The notes under the pieces are model-generated. The model saw only the letters and a program-made list of their open reading frames with translations. It ran no database searches and was not told where the DNA came from. Positions 27,447 through 38,457 of a stretch of DNA of 64,000 nucleotides are shown here, one piece after another (the stretch's first letter is position 1; the number at the start of each line of letters is the position of its first letter). The stretch is from positions 2,046,001 through 2,110,000 of the forward strand of contig OZ241868.1 of the NCBI GenBank assembly GCA_965202905.1. The letters are read 5' to 3'. A program made the position numbers and the translations under genes. This DNA is from CAYFYS01 sp965202905. Its GTDB lineage: Bacteria; Pseudomonadota; Alphaproteobacteria; MPNO01.

Positions 27447-28403
27447 ATGAAGATTGGACTCATCACCAATCCGCGGAGCGAGCGCAACAAGAGGCGCGGC
27501 AGCCCGATGGCCGCGGCCGCGCGCGGCGAACCCGATATCGTGCGGGGCGAGCTCGACTCGATCGCCGATATCGGCCCGATCCTTGCGGAGTTCGCCGCCC
27601 GTGAGGTCGGGCTCCTCGCGCTCGACGGCGGCGACGGCACGATCCAGGCGGTCCTCAGTACGATGTTCAACGATGCCCCGTTCGAACGCAATCCGCTGCT
27701 CGCCGCGATCCCCAGCGGTATGACCAACGCGGTCGCGGCCGATGTCGGGCTGGGCGATCCGCCGCGCAAGGCATTCGCGCGATTGCAGGATGCGGCGCGG
27801 CGCGGACCCGTCGCCGCAAGCATCGCCGAGCGTGCGGTCATACGCATGTCGCGCGGCCCCGATCGGCCGGCGGTCTACGGCATGCTGTTCGGGCTGGGAG
27901 CGGTCTGTCGCGCGATCGAGCTCTGCCGGCGCGGGATCCATCCGCTCGGCATCACCTCCTCGCTCGCGGTCGGCGCGACGATCGCCGGGCTGCTTGCCCG
28001 CCGCGCGCTGAACGGCGCGCGCGAAGACGAGATCTTCCGCGGCGAGTCTGTCGAAGTCGGCTGGGACGGCGCGGAGCGCCGCTCGGGAGAGCGCCTGCTG
28101 ATGCTGGGCAGCACGCTGCGCCGCTTCGCGCTGGGGATGACGCCGTTCTGGGGCGAGGGCCCCGGCGCCCTGCGGGTGACCGACGTGGCTTATCCGGCCG
28201 ATCGGCTCGCGCGCTCCGTGCTGCCGATCCTGTGCGCCGGGCGGCCGCCGCGGATCAACAGCGAGGGCTATGTAAGCCGCAACGTCGAGCGGGTCTCGCT
28301 GCGGATGTCCTGCCCGTTCACCCTCGACGGCGAGATGTTCGAACCGCTGCCGGACACGCCGGTGACGCTGGAGATCGGCGGCGCCGTGCGATTCCTCCAC
28401 TGA
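27447..28403 (+). CDS. Diacylglycerol-kinase-type lipid kinase, candidate ceramide kinase
   Basis: The 318-residue protein has the catalytic-domain start MKIGLITNPRSERNK, the ATP-binding motif LLALDGGDGTIQAV and the second motif IPSGMTNAVAADVG. It ends with an FTLDGEMFE segment, which is standard for DagK/YegS kinases. In Caulobacter a kinase of this family (CpgB) phosphorylates ceramide on the way to ceramide phosphoglycerate. Context supports the same substrate here. One base separates it from the TAM41-like gene, so the two products likely act in sequence. Confidence 0.8.
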   Translation: MKIGLITNPRSERNKRRGSPMAAAARGEPDIVRGELDSIADIGPILAEFAAREVGLLALDGGDGTIQAVLSTMFNDAPFERNPLLAAIPSGMTNAVAADVGLGDPPRKAFARLQDAARRGPVAASIAERAVIRMSRGPDRPAVYGMLFGLGAVCRAIELCRRGIHPLGITSSLAVGATIAGLLARRALNGAREDEIFRGESVEVGWDGAERRSGERLLMLGSTLRRFALGMTPFWGEGPGALRVTDVAYPADRLARSVLPILCAGRPPRINSEGYVSRNVERVSLRMSCPFTLDGEMFEPLPDTPVTLEIGGAVRFLH

Positions 28404-28404
28404 G

Positions 28405-29328
28405 GTGCGGCCGGTGGGCGCCGACCGGGCACTTCTCGACTACCTCGACGCATCGGCCGGTCCGGCCCCGCCGCCCGCCGCCGCGGCTGCCGAGGCGATC
28501 CTTGCGCGCCATGGCGGCGCGGTCCTGTCGCTGCTGTTCTATGGCTCGGCGCTCCGCGAGCCTGATTGCGCGGACAGGACGATCGACATCTATGTGCTGG
28601 CAGAGTCCTATCGGGCGTTTCATCGCCGCCCGCTCGCCGCGCTCGCCAACCGGCTGCTACCGCCCAACGTCTACCGCCTCGAGACGCGCTTCGGCGACCG
28701 CACGCTGCGCGCCAAATACACCGTGCTGAGGCTTGCCGATTTCGAACGCCTGGCCACGCCGCGCGCCTTCCAGTCGCTGATCTGGGGCCGGTTTTCCCAG
28801 CCCTGCGCGATCGCCTATGCCCGCGACGAGGCGGTGCGCGCCCGGCTGGTATGCGCCTTCGCCGAGGCGGCGCGCACGATGCTGCGGGAAACGCTCGGGC
28901 TCATGCCGTCGCGGTTCACCGCGCGCGAGATCTGGCTGCGGGCGCTGAGCGAAAGCTATGCGAGCGAGCTCCGGCCGGAGCGGCCGGAGCGGTCGCGCGA
29001 GATTTTCGAGGCCGACCCGGAGCGATACGAGCGCATCGCGGCGCTCATCCTCGGCGGGAAAGAAGAGTTCGCCCACGCCGCGCGACGCCGGGAGAATGCC
29101 CGCGCCCGTCGCCGCTGGGCCGTCCGGCGCGTTCAAGGCAAGATGCTGGGCGTGGCCCGCATCGCCAAAGGCGCGTTCACCTTCGAGGGCGGGCTCGACT
29201 ACATCCTTGAAAAGGTCGAAAGCCATTCGGGGGTGACGGTCAACCCGACGACGTGGCAGCGCCGCCACCCGCTGCTCGCCGCGCCCGTCCTCGCCTTCCG
29301 GCTCTACCGCAGGGGCGCGTTCCGCTAA
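28405..29328 (+). CDS. TAM41-like phosphatidate (or ceramide-phosphate) cytidylyltransferase
   Basis: The 307-residue protein shares the order of motifs of the mitochondrial CDP-diacylglycerol synthase TAM41: LLFYGSALRE, an Asp-containing strand TIDIYVLAES, LLPPNVYRLETRFGDRTL, AKYTVLRLADFERL, IWGRFSQPCAI and LSESYASELR. TAM41 transfers CMP from CTP to phosphatidic acid at a membrane surface. Following a lipid kinase in the same operon, the enzyme may make CDP-ceramide from ceramide-1-phosphate. The family call is from recalled motifs; the substrate is inference. Start is GTG 28405, or GTG 28414. Confidence 0.6.
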   Translation: MRPVGADRALLDYLDASAGPAPPPAAAAAEAILARHGGAVLSLLFYGSALREPDCADRTIDIYVLAESYRAFHRRPLAALANRLLPPNVYRLETRFGDRTLRAKYTVLRLADFERLATPRAFQSLIWGRFSQPCAIAYARDEAVRARLVCAFAEAARTMLRETLGLMPSRFTAREIWLRALSESYASELRPERPERSREIFEADPERYERIAALILGGKEEFAHAARRRENARARRRWAVRRVQGKMLGVARIAKGAFTFEGGLDYILEKVESHSGVTVNPTTWQRRHPLLAAPVLAFRLYRRGAFR

Positions 29329-29341
29329 GCCGCCCGGGCGT

Positions 29342-30547
29342 TCAGCGACCGGCGGCCTTGACGGGCCTCTGATCGTCGGCGAGCCGCGAGAACGCCTCAC
29401 AAATCTTCCCGATCTCGTCTTCGTTATGTGCCGCCGACATGGAGAGCCTGAGCAGCGATGAGCCGTCCGGCGTGCCGGGCGGGATGGCGAGGTTGACGTA
29501 AACGCCGTCCTCGATCAGTTGGTTCCAGCTATAGGCCGCCGCGGCACGATCGGCCATACGGATCGCGATGATCGGCCCCAGCGGCGCGCATAGCGAGAAG
29601 CCGAGCGCGGACAGGCCGTCGTAGAGCAGCGAGGCGTTGCGCCAGAGCCGCGCCCGGAGATCGGGCCGCGCTTCGATCTGGCGCAACGCGGCCAGCGCGC
29701 TTGCGGCATTCGACGGCGACAGCGAGGCGGTGAACATATAGGGCCGGCTGGTATAGCGTAGGAGGTCGAATTGCGAGTGGTTGGAGGCACAGAAACCGCC
29801 GGTCGCACTCAGGCTCTTGCTGAAGGTGCCCATGTAGAAATCGACCCGGTCGAGCACGTTTTCGGCCTCGGCCACGCCGCGGCCGTGCTCGCCGAAGACG
29901 CCGAAGGAATGGGCCTCGTCGAGGTAGAGATAGGCCTTGTGGCGCTGCACCACCTCGAGGATCTCGGCCAGAGGGGCGACATCGCCCAGCATCGAGTAGA
30001 TGCCTTCGACGACGACCACCGTGATGCCCTTGCCCTGCGGCAGCCGGCCGAGGCGGTTGTCGAGGTCAGTCACCGAGTTGTGGCGGAAGCGGATGGTGGC
30101 TGCGTCGCTCAGCCGGCAGCCGTCATAGATGCAGGCGTGGCAATGCGCATCGATCAGGATCGTGTCATCGGGGCCGGTCAATCCGGTGATCGTGCCGAGA
30201 TTGGCGAGGTAGCCGGTGGAGAAGACGATCGCTCGCTCGAAGCCGAGGAAACCGGCCAAGCTCTGCTCGAGCTCGCGGTGCATGGCGTATGTGCCGTTGG
30301 CGAACCGCGACCCGGTCGTTCCCGTCCCGAGCTTTTCGATGGCTTCCTTGGCGGCGGCGACGCAGTCGGGATCGAAGGTCAGGCCGAGATAGTTGTTGGT
30401 GCCAGCTAATATGACGGGGCGTCCCTCGATGATTGCACGGGTCGGCGACTGGACCGCTTCCATGGTGACGCCGAACGGGTCGCTGCCGAACTTCAGGACC
30501 TGTCCGAGCTGCTCGGAGAGATCCTGAAACCGTCTAAAAGAGCTCAC
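29342..30547 (-). CDS. spt: Serine palmitoyltransferase (alpha-oxoamine synthase family)
   Basis: The 401-residue PLP enzyme condenses L-serine with an acyl thioester to 3-oxo-sphinganine, the first step of sphingolipid synthesis. Motifs are GTNNYLGLTF, the substrate/PLP-stacking His in DAHCHACIYDG, LDEAHSFGVFG with the PLP-binding Asp, and the Schiff-base Lys near residue 244 in GTFSKSLSATGG. Related 8-amino-7-oxononanoate and 2-amino-3-ketobutyrate enzymes look alike. The adjacent ACP, reductase and acyl-AMP ligase favour SPT. Start is GTG 30547, 7 bases after the acp stop. Confidence 0.88.
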   Translation of the reverse strand: MSSFRRFQDLSEQLGQVLKFGSDPFGVTMEAVQSPTRAIIEGRPVILAGTNNYLGLTFDPDCVAAAKEAIEKLGTGTTGSRFANGTYAMHRELEQSLAGFLGFERAIVFSTGYLANLGTITGLTGPDDTILIDAHCHACIYDGCRLSDAATIRFRHNSVTDLDNRLGRLPQGKGITVVVVEGIYSMLGDVAPLAEILEVVQRHKAYLYLDEAHSFGVFGEHGRGVAEAENVLDRVDFYMGTFSKSLSATGGFCASNHSQFDLLRYTSRPYMFTASLSPSNAASALAALRQIEARPDLRARLWRNASLLYDGLSALGFSLCAPLGPIIAIRMADRAAAAYSWNQLIEDGVYVNLAIPPGTPDGSSLLRLSMSAAHNEDEIGKICEAFSRLADDQRPVKAAGR

Positions 30548-30554
30548 TGACGTC

Positions 30555-30833
30555 TTATCCCCGCTTGAGTCGATGGACCGCTTCCATCAGATCGCCGATT
30601 GTTTGAAACTCGGAGATGAGGTTCATTGGGAAGGACACATTATAGCTGTCCTCGACCTCCATGATGAGGTCCAAAACGGCCACCGAGTCGATCTCCAGAT
30701 CCCGTCCGATATTGGTGTCGTAGGCGAGCTTGGCGCCGCGCTCGTTGAACGGCGCGATCAAGTCGCAGATCTTGCGGAACATCAACTCGTCATCTTCAAC
30801 CGTGGGCACGGTCGCCGACTGCTCTTCTCTCAT
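30555..30833 (-). CDS. Dedicated acyl carrier protein of the sphingolipid locus
   Basis: The acidic 92-residue protein contains DLEIDSVAVLDLIMEVED, in which the Ser of DSV accepts 4'-phosphopantetheine. It differs from housekeeping AcpP (DSL) and lies between spt and the reductase gene, so it likely presents the acyl chain to serine palmitoyltransferase, as AcpR does in Caulobacter. The N-terminal ~12 residues are an extension. Confidence 0.9.
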   Translation of the reverse strand: MREEQSATVPTVEDDELMFRKICDLIAPFNERGAKLAYDTNIGRDLEIDSVAVLDLIMEVEDSYNVSFPMNLISEFQTIGDLMEAVHRLKRG

Positions 30834-30851
30834 ACGGTCCTCCAGCCTGCG

Positions 30852-31855
30852 TTACAGCATGTTCTGCTGCCGGTACCAGCGCGCGGTCCAGGAAAATCCA
30901 TCGCCGATCGCCACCTCCGGCCGCCAGTCGACGAGCGCGCCGAGCGGGTCTTCGGCCACCCCCCAATCGGGATGAAAAATCTCGCGGACCTTGCCGGGCG
31001 TGAGCAGAGGTGATTCGCCGAGAACGCGCCGAAAAACGAGATTTGCACCGGCGAGAAAGCTCATCAGGCGGAAGGGCACCGGGACCCGTCGCACCCTGGT
31101 GCCCAGAGCACGCCCGCCGTTCTCGGCGATTGCCCGCCAGGAATATCCGCCGGCCTGGCTGTCCGCGAGCTCGAAGATGCCGTGGCCGAAAGGACTCGCC
31201 GCCAGCATTGACGCCACCGCACCGGCGAGATCCGCGACATAGATCAACGAGACACGCCCATCCATACCGTGTCCGACGCAGGGCACGAAAAGGAACCCGC
31301 GCTTGAACAGCTTGAACAGAGGCAGGCTCGCCGGATCGCCCGGCCCGTAGACGGCCGCCGGCCGCAACACCGCCCACTCGAGATCGCGGCCAAGCTGAAA
31401 CAGTGCATCCTCGGCGGCCCGTTTGGAAGCGGCATAGGGCGAGACTGCCGGCTCGCGTGCGGCGAGCGAGGATATGAGAAGAAGCCGGGGCCGGGGGTGC
31501 GCGGCGCCCGCCGCGGCAACGAGCCTGGCGGTGCCGACGGCATTGACCGCGTGAAAGTCCGCAGGCCGACCGCCCCGCGTCAGCCCCGCGCAATGGACCA
31601 CCGCGTCCGCGTCCGCAACCAAGCGTTCCAGCGCGGCGCGGTCGGCGAGGTCGCCCTCCACGACATCGACGCCCTCCGCCCCATTCAATCCGCGCGGGTC
31701 GCGCGCCAATGCGCGGACCCGCCAGCCGTCCGTCAGAAGACGGCCGGTCAGATGCCTGCCGAGGAAACCGGTCGCCCCGGTCAGCGCGACGAGCCCGCCC
31801 ATCGACGACTCACACCTCACGGGAGACGGATCGGCCGCCGGAAGCTTCGCGACCG

Positions 31856-31859
<4 letters not shown>
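30852..31859 (-). CDS. NAD-dependent epimerase-type reductase, candidate ceramide reductase (CerR)
   Basis: The 335-residue extended SDR protein has the Rossmann motif GATGFLGRHLTGRLL, the catalytic LLISSLAAREPAVSPYAASK (Tyr-x3-Lys) and LRPAAVYGPGD. In the Caulobacter pathway a protein of this type, encoded next to spt, reduces the 3-oxo group after N-acylation. ATG 31859 overlaps the stop of the acyl-AMP ligase gene (ATGA). A downstream Met in SSMGGLVALTG is an alternative start that would trim about 19 residues. Confidence 0.82.
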
Positions 31860-33661
<1,802 letters not shown>

Positions 33662-34513
33662 GCGACCGCGGTCGCACTACCCGCAGGATGTGCGGCGCAA
33701 GCGCCCCCTCGCGGCTTTACGGAGAATGCCGCCGAACCGGGCAGGACTCCGATCCGGACCGCAGACCGACCGACGCGGTTCCGGCCAGCGGGACGCCCAC
33801 GCGGCGGGGCGGAGCCACGGGCGCCTCGGGGCGGCCCCTGCCGCGATCCTCTCGTCGCGACAGAAACCCGACGATATTCCCCGAAGTGGAGGGTTGCCTC
33901 CGTATCGGCAATCAACGCCCCCGTTTCGATCCCGCGGTCCCAATCGTAACCTAGGCAGACCCACGACATCCCATCCTTCAAACCTCACCTGTTCGGGTTC
34001 CACCCCGGAAGACTCGGAACCCTAATGATGTCGACGCACCCTCGGCCGGGATATGCGCCGCGGGCGCGCCACCAATTATTCATGCCCGGGCACTGTCTAA
34101 CGCGATCTATGGGCATAGATCCAGTACAAACGTGATGCGGTCCCACAAATTTCCACGCCGCCGACCCCAGTTCTGTCAATGTTCCTGGCGGCGGACGGGC
34201 CTCAATAACCGTATCGGCCCCTTGGCCGATCGCCTTGCAGCGGCGCATACCGCACGGCGTCGCGGCTGCGGTCCACGCCGGCGCCCTGTCGACCGCCGCC
34301 TCCGAAAGAGCCGCCACGACCTTCCTGCTCCCTACTTTTGCCTAGCGGCGCGTGTATCGGAGGACAGGGAAGAAGCCGGCCTCGAAGGCGTCTTGTGGTC
34401 ACGTCGTGCAAAATCCCGAAGCGCGGCTCCGGCCTGGTCCTCACCCGGACCTGTCTCAACAATCGCCGCGCGCTTCCGCACAGTAGCGAGACTGCCGGCT
34501 GGCGATCAGGTGT
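33662..34513. other. 850-base region without a recognisable gene
   Basis: Between the sphingolipid operon and the dioxygenase pseudogene no frame has a convincing start, RBS or family resemblance. Short overlapping ORFs on both strands conflict with each other. It must hold the promoter of the acyl-AMP ligase operon. The rest is probably decayed sequence like the pseudogene that follows. Confidence 0.5.
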
Positions 34514-35444
34514 ATGCGTATGGCCGAAGTCGCTCTCGCGATCGGATCCTCCCACAGCCCCGCGCTCAAATCGACGGTCGAGGACTAGGCGGACTACGCT
34601 GCCAGGGACCGGTTTAACCGCCGCCTGCTGTCGCGCACCGGCGAACCGGGAAGCTATGAGGCGTTGCTGGCCGAGGCGCCGGCGGACATCGACGAGCAGA
34701 TCAAGACCGAGGTGATCGCCCGGCGAGTCGCCCGCTGCCGCGACGGGCTCGACCGGCTGGCCGCGGCGATCGCCGATGCGCGGCGCGACGATCCGCAACG
34801 CGACCCTGTCGCTGCCGGACGACGCGCCGGGGTTCTGGCGTCGCGCGCGGGCGCAGTTCCACGAACCGGGAGCGGCGCGCGACTACCCGGTCGCCGCAGG
34901 ACTCGCGCTGCACCTTGTCGAGCACCTAATGGACCACGATTTCGACGTCAGCGACGCCACCAGGCTCGCCCGCGGGCGGGGCGAGGGCCATGCCTTCGGC
35001 TTCGTCCACCGCCGGCTGACGGATGGCGAGACGATCCCGATCGTCCCGGTCGTTCTGAACACTTAACTACCCGCCCAACCAACCAAGGCCGCAGCGCTGC
35101 TACAGGCTGGGCCAGGCGATCCGCAGCGCGGTCGAGGCATGGTGGGGGAGCCGGCCCGGGTCGGCATCGTCGCCTCGGGCGGGCTCAGCCACTTCACGGT
35201 CGATGAGGAGCTCGACCGCGCGGTGCTCCGGGCCTGCCGGGACAAGGACGCCGAGACCCTGAGTTCGCTGCCGCTCGCCCGGCTCAACGGCGGCAGCTCT
35301 GAGATCCGCAACTGGATCGCCGCCGCCGGCGCCGCCGAGGCGCTGCCGATGGTCTGGCACGACTATGTGCCGTGTTACCGCTCGCCGGCCGGGACGGGAT
35401 GCGGCATGGGGTTTGCCGTCTGGTCGGACGAGATCGCGCCCTGA
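34514..35444 (+). pseudogene. Extradiol (LigB-type) ring-cleavage dioxygenase, inactivated
   Basis: The frame opens MRMAEVALAIGSSHSPALKS, the usual start of class III extradiol dioxygenase subunit B proteins with an iron-ligand His. A TAG follows after STVED. The frame continues with QIKTEVIARRVARCRDGLDR. Near 34785 a segment is missing and the frame shifts to RNATLSLPDDAPGFW, ALHLVEHLMDHDFDVSDATR and FGFVHRRL. A further extra base near 35063 breaks NTYYPPNQP, and the end (VGIVASGGLSHF to VPCYRSPAGTGCGMGFAVW) returns in frame. At least four lesions make this dead. Confidence 0.8.
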
Positions 35445-35523
35445 GGCCGGGCTTGAACGGGCCGGCGAATTTCGCGATCCTCCGGGCCGTCCTCGTGACC
35501 GTACGCAGGGGGTAAGCCGCGCC

Positions 35524-36687
35524 ATGGCGGAAAAGCTGGTCATCAAGAATATCGGCCTGATGCTGTCGGGCGCGCTGGAGGCTCCGATCATCGACGCCGA
35601 CACGCTGGTCGCCGAGGACGGGCGGATCGTGGCCTTCGGCAAGGAAGCCGACTGCGATGTCTCGGGCGCGGCAACGACGGTCGATGCCAGGGGGGTGACG
35701 CTCTGCCCCGGGCTGATCGACAGCCACGTCCATCCGGTGTTCGGCGACTGGACCCCGCGGCAGAGCCAGTTCAACTGGATCGACAGCTCGATGCATGGCG
35801 GGGTGACGACTATGATCTCCGCCGGCGAGGTGCATCTGCCGGGCCGGCCGCGCGATCCCAAGGGCGTGGTCGCGCTCGGCATCACCGCCCAACGGGCGTT
35901 CTCGGCTTTCCCGGTCGGCGGGGTGAAGGTCCATGCCGGGGCGCCGATCCTCGAAACCGGCATGGTCGAGGAGGATTTCAGGTTCATGGCCGAGGCCGGG
36001 GTGAAGCTCCTGGGCGAGATCGGGCTTGGTGGGGTCAAGGCCGGCGCCGAGGCGCGGACCATGGTCGAGTGGGCGCGCAAATACGGCATCCAGTCGACCA
36101 TCCATACCGGCGGGCCATCGATTCCGGGCTCCGGGCTGATCGACAAGGATGTGGTGCTTGAGGCCGGGGCGGACATCATCGGCCACATCAACGGCGGCCA
36201 CACCGCCTTGCCGCTCGATCAGATCGCGTGCCTGTGCGAGCAGTGCCGGGCCGGCATCGAAATCGTCCATAACGGCAATGAGAAGGCCGCCCTGTTCGCG
36301 CTCCGGACCGCGCGCGAGCTGGGCGAGTTGCCGCGGGTGATCCTCGGCACCGACGGCCCGGCCGGCTCCGGCGTACAGCCGCTCGGCGTCCTCCGCATGG
36401 TCGCGATGCTTTCGGCGCTGGGCGAGGTCCCGGCCGAGACCGCGTTCTGCTTCGCGACCGGCAACACAGCGCGGGTGCGCGACCTCGACTGCGGGCTGAT
36501 CGAAATCGGGCGCGCGGCCGACTTCGCGCTGCTCGATCGCGCCCAGTATACCGCTGGCAAGGACCTGCTGGAATCGGTCGGCATGGGCGATATCCCCGGC
36601 GTCGGCATGGTGATCATCGACGGCAAGGTCGCCAGCGGCCGCAGCCGCAACACCCCGCCGGCCGAGCGCGTCCCGGAGACGGTTTAA
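35524..36687 (+). CDS. Enamidase-like amidohydrolase (nicotinate-pathway type)
   Basis: The 387-residue protein closely follows the layout I recall for Eubacterium barkeri enamidase: KLVIKNIGLMLSGALEAP, CPGLIDSHVHPVFGDW (metal His pair), HGGVTTMISAGEVHLPGRP, GEIGLGGVKAG, HTGGPSIPGSG, IGHINGGHTALPL, ILGTDGPAGSGV and the end SRNTPPAERV. That enzyme opens 6-oxo-1,4,5,6-tetrahydronicotinate to 2-formylglutarate and ammonia. Another cyclic enamide could be the substrate here. It is intact although the dioxygenase upstream is dead. Confidence 0.8.
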   Translation: MAEKLVIKNIGLMLSGALEAPIIDADTLVAEDGRIVAFGKEADCDVSGAATTVDARGVTLCPGLIDSHVHPVFGDWTPRQSQFNWIDSSMHGGVTTMISAGEVHLPGRPRDPKGVVALGITAQRAFSAFPVGGVKVHAGAPILETGMVEEDFRFMAEAGVKLLGEIGLGGVKAGAEARTMVEWARKYGIQSTIHTGGPSIPGSGLIDKDVVLEAGADIIGHINGGHTALPLDQIACLCEQCRAGIEIVHNGNEKAALFALRTARELGELPRVILGTDGPAGSGVQPLGVLRMVAMLSALGEVPAETAFCFATGNTARVRDLDCGLIEIGRAADFALLDRAQYTAGKDLLESVGMGDIPGVGMVIIDGKVASGRSRNTPPAERVPETV

Positions 36688-37107
36688 GGCGATCTCCCGG
36701 TCTTCCGCACTTTCGACGAGGACAAGGCGCGGGTCGCCGCATCGACGCCCGCGTTCGCCGACATCGAAGCCAACCTCGCGCCACGGCAGTTTCGCGAGAC
36801 CTTGCCGTCTCTTCGGAAAATTCGGGCCTTCGCGGACGCCGCCCGGAACGCAAGGACCGGTTTTGGCGTGACGGGCAGGCGAGTGCAGTCTTGTATCCAG
36901 CCTTTCATGCGGGGCTTGCTGCTTGCCGGCGCTGATGGAATCTGCCGACTCGCGCCCCTTTTCTCCCACGGGCTCCGAGCCTTGAGAACGATTCAGGCTT
37001 GGCGGATCGCGGTCTGACCCGTTTGCCGTCACATCTTGTCGTATCTTGCGCAACCTTTCGGCGGCCACTTCCTGTGTCAGTTCGTCGTTCTCCCGCGCCA
37101 GCCGTGC
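36688..37107. other. Non-coding or decayed segment after the enamidase gene
   Basis: The frame beginning right after the enamidase stop reads GDLPVFRTFDEDKARVAAST then FADIEANLAPRQFRETLP, which looks protein-like for about 45 residues before it dissolves. I do not recognise the family and there is no start codon context. It is probably the tail of a deleted gene, bordered on the right by an IS110 scrap. Confidence 0.35.
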
Positions 37108-37382
37108 TCAGGGCTGCTGCGCCGCCGTCCAGATCGCGCGCGCATCGTGCGTATCGTTCTTGTTGCCGCTCACGAAGGGCCGGACCCTCTTCGCCGGCAG
37201 CAGACGGACCTTGTGCCGTGTGCCCATCGCGACCAGTCAGACCGCATGTTGGCGAAGTACGCCAGGAACTTCGCCCGCGTCAGCTTCAGATCCACTATCT
37301 CGCCCGTCTCTATATCGACTCAATGCGGTTGAAACACCCGTTTCGCCGTATCCACGCCGACGACCGTTCCTCGAGTCGTCAT
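37108..37382 (-). pseudogene. IS110-family transposase N-terminal remnant
   Basis: From ATG 37382 the frame reads MTTRGTVVGVDTAKRVFQPH, then a TGA, then VDIETGEIVDLKLTRAKFLA, both typical of the DEDD domain of IS110 transposases. A deletion and frameshift near 37220 lead to HKVRLLPAKRVRPFVSGNKN and DTHDARAIWTAAQQP, followed by a stop. The C-terminal half of the protein is absent. Confidence 0.75.
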
Positions 37383-37588
37383 CTCGGCCCCTCCGGTTTG
37401 CCTGCAAAGAGCTTGCTCTTCCCACTTGGCGCTTTAGATGCCGTCGGCCCGAGAGGGTCCGCTTCTCAACCCTCCCGCCCGCACATCAACAGGGTGGGAG
37501 GCGTCCATTCCATTTCTCCTCCGTGACGGGGCTGCGGTCGTTCAGTCGTCCTTGACCATCGCTTGGCATGCGAACGCTTGGCTCAAAC

Positions 37589-38369
37589 TCAAGTCAACGG
37601 AAACGCCATCCAGGTCCTGTCGACAAAGTGTTTGATCCAGAGTCGGATTGAAACGATGAGGACGAAGCCGAGGTAGCTGGTGAGCGTTTTGTCGTATCGC
37701 GTGGCGAGCCGCGTGGCGTTTTTCAAACGGTTGAAGCAGCGCTCGACTTGGTTTCCGAGGGCGTAGATGTGGCTGTCGAGAGGGATCTGAACGGTGCGGT
37801 TCTTACGGGTGGGGATGATGGCGACGCCGCCGCGCTGGGCCATGTCTTCACGGATGTAGTCCGCGTCATAGCCACGGTCGGCCAGGAGGACCTTGGGTTG
37901 CGGCCCGCCCGCCATGACGGGTGCGCACCCTTTGTCGTCGGACACCTCGCCACCGGCGATCCCGGCGGCTACCGGCAGACCGCCGGCATTTGCGCGGAGG
38001 TGGATCTTGGACGTGAAGCCGCCTTTCGAGCGGCCAAGACCCTCTTTGTGAGCCCCCTTTGCGCCCGCCGCGCAGTGATGGGCGCAAACGATGGCGCTGT
38101 CGATCATCTGCAGGCTGTCGGGGACATCTTCGGTGTCATGCAGCGTCTCCAGCAGCACGGCTCAAAGGCCCGACTGCGTCTACCGGCGGAGTGGCGACAG
38201 ACCGATGACCACACGCCGAATAACTCCGGCAGGTCGCGCCATTGAGCCCCGGTCCACGCGATCCGGAAAACACCGTCCAGGACAAGCCGGCGATCCCTCG
38301 GCGGACGGCCACGCTTCGGTCCACTTTCGATCACGAAGGGCGCGAAAACGCCCACTCCCCGTCGCTCAT
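37589..38369 (-). pseudogene. IS5-family transposase, frameshifted with internal stops
   Basis: The start ATG 38369 (MSDGEWAF) shifts frame almost at once into FAPFVIESGPKRGRPPRDRR and GAQWRDLPELFGVWSSV. In the linker before LLETLHDTEDVPDSLQMIDS the frame changes again, and the expected frame holds TAG and TGA codons. The C-terminal part is intact: IDSAIVCAHHCAAGAKG, LLADRGYDADYIRE and RCFNRLKNATRLATRYDK. Some IS5 elements use one programmed shift, but the extra stops here go beyond that. Confidence 0.8.
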
Positions 38370-38455
38370 CAATCCACGGATCAAGAGGCCCTCCTGCAGA
38401 GGGCGCCTTGAATCACAGTTCAAGCTGTTTGGGAAGCCTCTTTGTCAACAGGACC
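37613..38455. mobile_element. IS5-family (IS427-group) insertion sequence, inactive
   Basis: Terminal inverted repeats GGTCCTGTCGACAAAG (37613-37628) and its complement with one mismatch (38440-38455) bound an 843-bp element with a broken transposase on the minus strand. The right end touches the TA target of an IS630 element. About 100 bp of the same IS5 type recur at 63260-63359. Confidence 0.8.
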
Positions 38456-38457
38456 TA

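Noticed and set aside
37589..38369. IS5 transposase made by programmed frameshifting
   Set aside because: Besides the possible shift there are an early extra shift and two stop codons in the expected frame, so it is treated as dead.
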